A stretch of DNA of 64,000 nucleotides from Spiribacter salilacus (lineage in GTDB: Bacteria; Pseudomonadota; Gammaproteobacteria; Nitrococcales; Nitrococcaceae), in the NCBI RefSeq assembly GCF_009649225.1, contig NZ_WJPP01000002.1, positions 310,001-374,000 of the forward strand, read 5' to 3'. The stretch's first letter is position 1; each line of letters opens with the position of its first letter. This document shows, in pieces, positions 58,803 to 64,000 of this stretch. The position numbers and the translations under genes are program-made. The notes beneath the pieces are model-generated. The model ran no database searches. It was not told the DNA's origin and saw only the letters and a list, made by a program, of their open reading frames with translations.

Positions 58803-59756
58803 ATGACCTATCGCCTTGGGGTGATTATGGATCCGATCGAGGGCATCACTCCCTATAAAGACACCACGCTTGCGATGTTGCTCGAGGCGCAGCGGCGCGG
58901 CTGGGAGATTCGTTATCTGACCCTAGCGGATCTTTCGCTGCGCGATGGCACCCCCTACGGCGATGGCGCGGTACTAACCGTACAAGATGATAACGACCAG
59001 TGGTTTACGCTGGGCGAGCGCGATGAAGAGCCGCTGGCCAATCTGGATGTCATTTTAATGCGCAAAGACCCCCCCGTGGATAGCGCGTATGTGTATGCCA
59101 CACAAATCTTGGATTTAGCCGAAAAGGCCGGCGTATTGGTGGTGAACCGCCCTGCAGGCCTGCGCGATGTGCAAGAAAAACTGGGCATTATGAACTTTCC
59201 CGAATGCTGCACCCCCACCGTGGTCGAAATGAAAGCCGATGCCCTTAAGGCATTTATTAACGTGCAAGGCCGGGCGGTACTCAAACCCCTGCATGGCATG
59301 GGTGGCGAGGCAATCTTTGTAGTGCACGCCGGTGACCCCAACATTAGCGTGATTATTGAGCAGCTCTCTGCCCGCGGCACCCGTTATGTGATGGCGCAGC
59401 GGTATTTACCCGAAATTACCGAAGGCGATCGGCGAATTTTAGTGATCGACGGCACACCCGCGCCCTTCGCTCTGGCCCGTTTACCCGCAGCGGGTGAGAG
59501 CCGCGGCAATCTGGCGGCGGGCGGGCGCGGCGTTGCCTCACCACTCACCGACCGAGAGCATTGGATTGTGGAGCAGGTTAAACCCTATCTGGCTCAACAC
59601 GGCATTTTGTTTGCAGGGCTGGATGTAATTGGTGGGTATCTGACGGAGGTGAACGTGACCAGCCCCACCTGTGTGCGAGAAATTGACGCCCAACAGGGCA
59701 CTAACTTGGCTGGGTTGTTGTTCGATGCCATCGAACGGCACTTACCTCGGGTTTGA
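58803..59756 (+). CDS. gshB: Glutathione synthetase
   Basis: GshB joins glycine to gamma-glutamylcysteine using ATP. The N-terminus carries the family start GVIMDPIEGITPYKDTTLAM; the ATP-grasp domain has LKPLHGMGGEAIF and the C-terminal EVNVTSPTCVREI. The ATG at 58803 is preferred because AAGGAGG (58790-58796) is six bases upstream, while ATG 58797 touches it. It is 317 residues. It is co-oriented with ggt, so synthesis and breakdown of glutathione share a unit. Confidence 0.96.
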   Translation: MTYRLGVIMDPIEGITPYKDTTLAMLLEAQRRGWEIRYLTLADLSLRDGTPYGDGAVLTVQDDNDQWFTLGERDEEPLANLDVILMRKDPPVDSAYVYATQILDLAEKAGVLVVNRPAGLRDVQEKLGIMNFPECCTPTVVEMKADALKAFINVQGRAVLKPLHGMGGEAIFVVHAGDPNISVIIEQLSARGTRYVMAQRYLPEITEGDRRILVIDGTPAPFALARLPAAGESRGNLAAGGRGVASPLTDREHWIVEQVKPYLAQHGILFAGLDVIGGYLTEVNVTSPTCVREIDAQQGTNLAGLLFDAIERHLPRV

Positions 59757-60138
59757 CCCAGGGCTGCGCCGCCTGGGGGTGGCTGTGGGCGAATCTATTA
59801 CCCGCCATGCCCGTGCATTGGATGTGTTGCGCTGCCAGGCAGGTGACCCCGATTGGAATGTGCTGACCGATTTAGTTAAACAATGGAACCCCCGCGCATT
59901 AATTGTGGGGGTGCCCCGCCATGCCGATGGCAGTGCCTCTGAGAGTACACGGCTTGCCCAGCGCTTTGCCGGCCGATTGGCTGAACACACCCGCCGCAGC
60001 GTGCATTGCATTGATGAGCGGCTCTCCAGTCACGCCGCAGCAGAAGCCTTGCGTGAGCGTGGTGCACAATCTGACGTGCTTGATGCCGAAGCGGCGCGTA
60101 TCATTCTAGAAACTTGGTTAAGTGAGCAGCCGATATGA
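59725..60138 (+). CDS. ruvX: Putative pre-16S rRNA nuclease (YqgF/RuvX)
   Basis: This RNase H-fold enzyme is involved in 16S rRNA 5' processing. It has the DxG motif in GFDPGLRRLGVAVG, the middle GVPRHADGS and IDERLSSHAA, and the C-terminal Asp in LDAEAARIIL. The start at 59725 gives 137 residues and a 32-base overlap with gshB. yqgE, often between gshB and ruvX, is absent. It overlaps pyrR by four bases. Confidence 0.94.
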   Translation: MPSNGTYLGFDPGLRRLGVAVGESITRHARALDVLRCQAGDPDWNVLTDLVKQWNPRALIVGVPRHADGSASESTRLAQRFAGRLAEHTRRSVHCIDERLSSHAAAEALRERGAQSDVLDAEAARIILETWLSEQPI

Positions 60139-60647
60139 CCATCGAATTGCCGAATGTAGAAACACTGATCGACACCCTTGCTGAGCGCGTTGCCATGCTG
60201 GTTGAGCAAGAGCAACCCGAGCGATGCTGTTTGGTCGGCATCCATCAGGGCGGCGCTTGGCTGGCCAACTTGCTGCAGGAGCGACTCGGCTTAGCCGGCG
60301 AACCTGGCGCTGTCGATATTGCATTTTATCGCGACGATCTCGACCGCGCCGGCTTACAGGCCCAAGTTCGGCCCACCCGTATGCCGCTAGATATCGATAA
60401 CCAAGTAGTTATTTTAATTGACGATATTCTCTACACGGGGCGCACGATTCGTGCAGCACTGAATGAGATTTTTGATTATGGCCGCCCCGCGGCCGTGCGC
60501 CTGGCGGTATTACTCGAGCGCCCCGGTCGAGAGCTACCCATTAGCGCCGATGTCTGCGGCGGCTCAATTGAATTACCCCCGCGGCAACGCGTTAAATTGC
60601 GCGGCCCGGCACCGCTGCACTTAGTCATCGAGGAGGCGCGTGAATGA
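60135..60647 (+). CDS. pyrR: PyrR bifunctional regulator/uracil phosphoribosyltransferase
   Basis: PyrR-family proteins bind PRPP and uracil nucleotides; in Bacillus PyrR attenuates the pyr operon, while in gammaproteobacteria the regulatory role is less certain. The PRPP motif [13 protein letters not shown] lies at residues 92-104, and [12 protein letters not shown] near residue 33. It is 170 residues. It overlaps ruvX and pyrB by four bases each. I see no pyr attenuator in the preceding sequence. Confidence 0.93.
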   Translation: MTIELPNVETLIDTLAERVAMLVEQEQPERCCLVGIHQGGAWLANLLQERLGLAGEPGAVDIAFYRDDLDRAGLQAQVRPTRMPLDIDNQVVILIDDILYTGRTIRAALNEIFDYGRPAAVRLAVLLERPGRELPISADVCGGSIELPPRQRVKLRGPAPLHLVIEEARE

Positions 60648-61612
60648 GCGTACAGCTCGATGAGCAGGGTCGGCTTCAGCATTTCCTGACCACCGAGGGG
60701 CTTTCTTCCACACTGCTCACGCAGATTTTAGATACCGCCGAGTCGTTTTTTGGCGTTATCGATAAATCCGTTAAAAAAGTGCCTCTGCTACGTGGGCGCA
60801 CCGTAATTAACTTATTTTTTGAATCTAGCACGCGTACCCGCACCACTTTTGAGCTGGCCGCCAAGCGCTTATCGGCCGATGTGCTGAATGTGGATGTGGG
60901 CACCACCACGGTCAAAGGCGAAAGCCTGCTCGATATGCTGCAGAACCTGCAGGCCATGCAGGCTGACATGTTTGTGATTCGGCACAGCGCCAGCGGGGCA
61001 GCGGAGTTTTTTGCAAGCCACGTCAACCCAGGCGTTGCGGTGCTTAATGCCGGTGATGGCTGGCATGCTCACCCCACCCAAGCCATGTTAGATGCCTTTA
61101 CGATTCGCCGGCATAAAGGCGATTTTGAGCCGCTGCGCATTGCGATTGTGGGCGATATCCGTCATTCGCGCGTTGCACGATCTCAAATCCATGCCTTTAA
61201 CGGGCTGGGCGCAGGCGAGGTGCGAGTGGTGGCACCCGCCACACTGCTGCCTACCGATATCGAATCGCTAGGTGTGCAGGTTTATACCGATTTAAGCGCC
61301 GGGCTGCGCGATGCCGATGTGGTAATCGCCCTGCGCCTGCAGCGCGAGCGGATGCAAGGCGCCTTGCTGCCCAGCGAGGCGGAGTATTTTCGGCACTACG
61401 GGCTCACCGAATCACGCCTGAGCAGCGCTAAACCCGATGCCATTGTGATGCACCCCGGGCCGATTAATCGGGGGGTAGAGATTGACTCAGCCCTTGCCGA
61501 TGGCCCCCGCTCTGTCATTCTTGAGCAGGTGACCAACGGCATTGCCGTGCGCATGGCAGTAATGGCCATGGTGCTGGGCACTCAGGCAGAAGCAGCGGGA
61601 GATAGCGCATGA
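60644..61612 (+). CDS. pyrB: Aspartate carbamoyltransferase, catalytic subunit
   Basis: PyrB forms carbamoyl aspartate in pyrimidine synthesis. The carbamoyl-phosphate motif [12 protein letters not shown] and the conserved [12 protein letters not shown] and [12 protein letters not shown] are present. It is 322 residues. No pyrI regulatory subunit is encoded; instead the gene overlaps a dihydroorotase-like partner by four bases, the Pseudomonas-type arrangement in which the two proteins form one complex. Confidence 0.97.
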   Translation: MSVQLDEQGRLQHFLTTEGLSSTLLTQILDTAESFFGVIDKSVKKVPLLRGRTVINLFFESSTRTRTTFELAAKRLSADVLNVDVGTTTVKGESLLDMLQNLQAMQADMFVIRHSASGAAEFFASHVNPGVAVLNAGDGWHAHPTQAMLDAFTIRRHKGDFEPLRIAIVGDIRHSRVARSQIHAFNGLGAGEVRVVAPATLLPTDIESLGVQVYTDLSAGLRDADVVIALRLQRERMQGALLPSEAEYFRHYGLTESRLSSAKPDAIVMHPGPINRGVEIDSALADGPRSVILEQVTNGIAVRMAVMAMVLGTQAEAAGDSA

Positions 61613-62895
61613 GCCGGCTGTTAATTTCTCAGGGGCGCATCCTTGACCCGGCCTCTGGCTATGATGAGATTGGCGATGTGGCCATTGCTGATGGGCGGAT
61701 TGTTGACCTAGGCTCTTCTATTGGTGATTTTTCACCCGAGCGCACCATTGATGCCAAAGGGCTGTGGGTAATTCCTGGGCTGATTGATTTAAGCGCCCGT
61801 TTGCGTGAACCCGGCGCTACGCGCAAGGCGGACATTGCCAGCGAAGCGCGCGCTGCTGCCGCCGCGGGCATCACCACATTAGTGATGCCCCCAGATACCC
61901 AACCCGTAATTGATATGGCTTCGGTGGTCGATTTAATTCAGCACCGGGCAGAAGGCGCGAATGCGGCGCGGGTTGTGCCGCTAGGGGCATTGACTCAGGG
62001 CTTGTTAGGCGAGCATTTAGCCGGTGCCGCGGCGTTGGCGGCGGCTGGCTGCCCTGCCTTGTCAGACGGCGGGCAACCCGTTCAAGATACTTTAGTGCTG
62101 CGTCGTGCGTTGGAATATGCCAAAACCTTTGGCCTGCCTTGCCTTCTCACGCCGCTGGATACACACCTGGCACAGGGCTGTTTAAATGAGGGCGCCACGG
62201 CCACGCGCTTAGGTTTACCCGGCGTTCCAGTGGCAGCAGAAACCGCTGGCTTAGGCCGGCAGCTGCCCGTTGCGGAGGTGTCTGGGGCGCGCGTGCATTT
62301 TGGCCGACTTTCTAGCGAAGCAGGGGTTAGGTTGCTCGATCAGGCCAAACAGCACCATCCCGAGCTCAGCGCCGATGTGGCCATCCACCAGCTCTTTTTA
62401 ACAGAGCAAGACGCGGTAGGGTATGACACCCGCTTTCATGTGCAACCACCACTACGCAGCATTTTTGACCGGCAAGCGCTGCGTCAGGCGCTTAAGGCTG
62501 GCACCATTGGCATTATCTGCTCAGATCATCAACCCCATGAGCCCGATGCCAAAGAGGGCCCGTTTGCCAACACCGCCGCGGGGGCATCGGGCCTCGATAC
62601 ACTTTTGTCGCTCATCCTGCGATTAGTCGAAGAAGAGGTGATAGACCTGCTGCCTGCCTTGGCAACCGTCACCAGCAAGCCGGCTGAATTACTCGGGTTA
62701 GAAAGTGGGCGGCTTGCCGCGGGCGCCGTTGCCGATATTGCGGTAATAGACCCACATCAGCCGTGGTGGTGCACACCCAAAGCGCTCAAAAGCCGCGGTA
62801 AAAACTCGCCCTTCTTAGGTTGGGAGCTTAATGGCCGAGCGCTGTGGACGTTTGTGGGAGGGCGCCCGGTGCATACTGCATCCGCCGATCGATGA
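61609..62895 (+). CDS. Dihydroorotase-like protein lacking zinc ligands (PyrC'/PyrX type)
   Basis: The fold is that of type I dihydroorotase ([35 protein letters not shown]), 428 residues. The catalytic H-x-H normally after PGLID is replaced by Ser62 and Arg64, so the metal site is probably lost. Such pseudo-dihydroorotases in Pseudomonas are structural partners of PyrB, with an active PyrC encoded elsewhere. It overlaps pyrB by four bases and the next gene by four. Confidence 0.92.
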   Translation: MSRLLISQGRILDPASGYDEIGDVAIADGRIVDLGSSIGDFSPERTIDAKGLWVIPGLIDLSARLREPGATRKADIASEARAAAAAGITTLVMPPDTQPVIDMASVVDLIQHRAEGANAARVVPLGALTQGLLGEHLAGAAALAAAGCPALSDGGQPVQDTLVLRRALEYAKTFGLPCLLTPLDTHLAQGCLNEGATATRLGLPGVPVAAETAGLGRQLPVAEVSGARVHFGRLSSEAGVRLLDQAKQHHPELSADVAIHQLFLTEQDAVGYDTRFHVQPPLRSIFDRQALRQALKAGTIGIICSDHQPHEPDAKEGPFANTAAGASGLDTLLSLILRLVEEEVIDLLPALATVTSKPAELLGLESGRLAAGAVADIAVIDPHQPWWCTPKALKSRGKNSPFLGWELNGRALWTFVGGRPVHTASADR

Positions 62896-63557
62896 CACCC
62901 ACCACATTAATTGACGCCACGCCGGTTTTAGACGATTGGTGGTTGCTCAGGCTGCCCTGGTCAGTCGAACCCGCCGCGCCCGGGCAATGGCTATGGTTAA
63001 ACATAAATGGACAGCGCTTACGTCTACCGGTTAGAGATTGCCACGCCAATGAGCAATGGCTGGCCGGATTAGTGCCCGGCGCCTTGGTGCCCCAGACTTT
63101 GCGCCCCGGTATGGCGATTAGCACTTCATCACTACAGGGCGCTGCCGTGCAGCCCCCAGCCAAAAAACGCCTGATTATTGTAGGCGAAGATTTAGGCATT
63201 GGCCCCGCGCTAGGGCTTGCTGAGCGGCAGGCGAGCCACACTCGATTAGTAATTATTGGCGGGCAATATGGGCTACCCGCGCGCGCTGTGCCTTCACGCT
63301 TTTTGGTACCTGCGGTGGCCGACACTGCCATTGCCGGCGTTGCCACGTTAGAGTCAAACAACATTCCCTCACGCATTGCACTGAGCACCGATCGCCCCGG
63401 CGTTTTTAATGGCCCACCGCTAAATTTGCTGCAGCAATACCTACACAACACGCCGGCCGACCTGCGTGCGGATTTTGCAGTGATCGGATTTACAGCCGAG
63501 GGCTTGTTTATGGGATTCGACGCGCCTTCCTCAGGCGCCGTATCATCACCGCTATGA
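62892..63557 (+). CDS. PyrK/ferredoxin-reductase-like protein without Fe-S cysteines
   Basis: The layout resembles PyrK, the electron-transfer subunit of class 1B dihydroorotate dehydrogenase: a short beta-rich N-terminal part (PGQWLWLNINGQRLRLPV) and a nucleotide-binding domain KRLIIVGEDLGIGPALGLAE. Only one Cys occurs in the 221 residues, so the 2Fe-2S cluster site is missing; the usual flavin motif R-x-Y-S is also not evident. The start at 62892 overlaps the pseudo-pyrC stop (ATGA). It is followed by yggS with another ATGA overlap. Function unknown; calling it PyrK-like rests on weak motifs and operon context. Confidence 0.65.
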   Translation: MTPTTLIDATPVLDDWWLLRLPWSVEPAAPGQWLWLNINGQRLRLPVRDCHANEQWLAGLVPGALVPQTLRPGMAISTSSLQGAAVQPPAKKRLIIVGEDLGIGPALGLAERQASHTRLVIIGGQYGLPARAVPSRFLVPAVADTAIAGVATLESNNIPSRIALSTDRPGVFNGPPLNLLQQYLHNTPADLRADFAVIGFTAEGLFMGFDAPSSGAVSSPL

Positions 63558-64000
63558 ATGATGCACAAGCAACAACAATTGCCAGCAACCTCGATACCGT
63601 TCGTGCCGAAATACGGGCGGCTGAGCAGCGCTGGAATCGTGCCCCCGGCAGTGTCTCGTTACTGGCCGTGAGCAAGCGACACCCCGTGGCCGCCATTGAA
63701 GCGGCGATTGCTGCCGGGCAACACGCCTTTGGTGAGAATTACCTACAAGAGGCAGAAGAAAAACGCCACGCACTGACTGATGCCGATATTGAGTGGCATT
63801 TTATTGGGCCGCTGCAATCGAATAAAACACGTGCAGTGGCCGAGGGCTTTGACTGGGTGCATGCCGTTGACCGGCTTAAAATTGCTCAGCGCCTTTCGGC
63901 GCAACGCCCGAGTGAGCTTGCGCCATTAAATTGCTGCATTCAGGTTAATGTGAGTGGCGAGGGCAGCAAGTCTGGCGTTGCCCCAGATGAGGTAACCCCA
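63554..64000 (+). CDS. YggS-family pyridoxal phosphate homeostasis protein (3' truncated by window)
   Basis: YggS/PLPBP binds PLP and affects amino-acid and vitamin B6 balance. The PLP lysine is Lys41 in LLAVSKRHP; FGENYLQEAEEK, WHFIGPLQSNK and VNVSGEGSKSG are family motifs. The start overlaps the preceding gene by four bases (ATGA). About 149 residues are visible, out of an expected ~230. It is usually the gene beside pilT and proC, not inside a pyr run. Confidence 0.93.
   Translation, partial: MNDAQATTIASNLDTVRAEIRAAEQRWNRAPGSVSLLAVSKRHPVAAIEAAIAAGQHAFGENYLQEAEEKRHALTDADIEWHFIGPLQSNKTRAVAEGFDWVHAVDRLKIAQRLSAQRPSELAPLNCCIQVNVSGEGSKSGVAPDEVTP

Noticed and set aside
60000-60140. pyr operon attenuator preceding pyrR
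   Set aside because: The pyrR start overlaps ruvX; no anti-terminator/terminator pair or PyrR-binding hairpin could be recognised in the coding overlap.

Overview
The window is a gene-dense stretch of a gammaproteobacterial chromosome. Almost every gene has a recognisable family, intergenic gaps rarely exceed 200 bp (no gene-free stretch reaches 300 bp), and many neighbours share ATGA or TAATG stop/start overlaps. A complete teaABCD-type ectoine TRAP transporter points to a halophilic or marine host. The trp, pyr, tkt-gap-pgk-pyk, sucCD and crp/osmC neighbourhoods fit the Halomonadaceae/Ectothiorhodospiraceae range. The compact layout recalls streamlined halophiles such as Spiribacter, but the genus is inference only. 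There is no IS element, integrase, phage gene or CRISPR array.

Layout. 1-5.1 kb: end of an unidentified gene, bamD, then the leftward unit sucC-sucD-nadE-glnB. 5.2-6.5 kb: a type IV pilin and a TadE-like protein. 6.5-10 kb: teaA, a hairpin, teaB, teaC, teaD. 10-18.4 kb: ampD-ampE leftward; a YyaL-type thioredoxin-domain protein; a leftward sirtuin-DUF2256-atypical photolyase unit; a Bcr/CflA exporter; a kinase-like protein; an MlaC homologue. 18.4-28 kb: an ABC exporter whose permease is fused to an AttH-like domain; Nudix, msrA, EamA; a SWIM-SNF2 helicase; moaD. 28.2-30.4 kb: tRNA-Gln, rpsI, rplM, osmC, crp. 30.4-38.2 kb: a continuous leftward run moaB-tetR-rpe-gph-trpE-amidase-trpG-trpD-trpC. 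38.3-46.4 kb: a cluster resembling singlet-oxygen/light-stress regulons (COG2907 oxidoreductase, DUF1365, Cfa-like methyltransferase, GPH transporter, SDR, NTF2-like protein, class I photolyase), then purC. 46.4-52 kb: tkt-gap-pgk-pyk leftward. 52.2-56.7 kb: metK, a SAH riboswitch, ahcY, rsmE, fic. 56.7-57.1 kb: an outer-membrane-protein remnant and an orphan BrnA antitoxin. 57.2-64 kb: ggt-gshB-ruvX-pyrR-pyrB-pseudo-pyrC-PyrK-like-yggS.

How the parts fit. Glycolysis, purine, pyrimidine, tryptophan, glutathione and S-adenosylmethionine genes form housekeeping operons. Osmolyte uptake (tea), photodamage repair (two photolyases) and oxidative repair (msrA, osmC, glutathione genes) suit a sunlit saline habitat.

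Most notable: a 25-bp divergent ampD/yyaL promoter centred on a 10-bp palindrome that appears to give two leaderless mRNAs, with similar starts elsewhere; the permease-AttH fusion; the sirtuin-DUF2256-divergent photolyase operon; an amidase inside the trp operon; a pyr operon with a zinc-ligand-less dihydroorotase and a cysteine-poor PyrK-like protein; and the OMP remnant beside fic and brnA. All calls come from reading the sequence and recalled family features; no database search was run.
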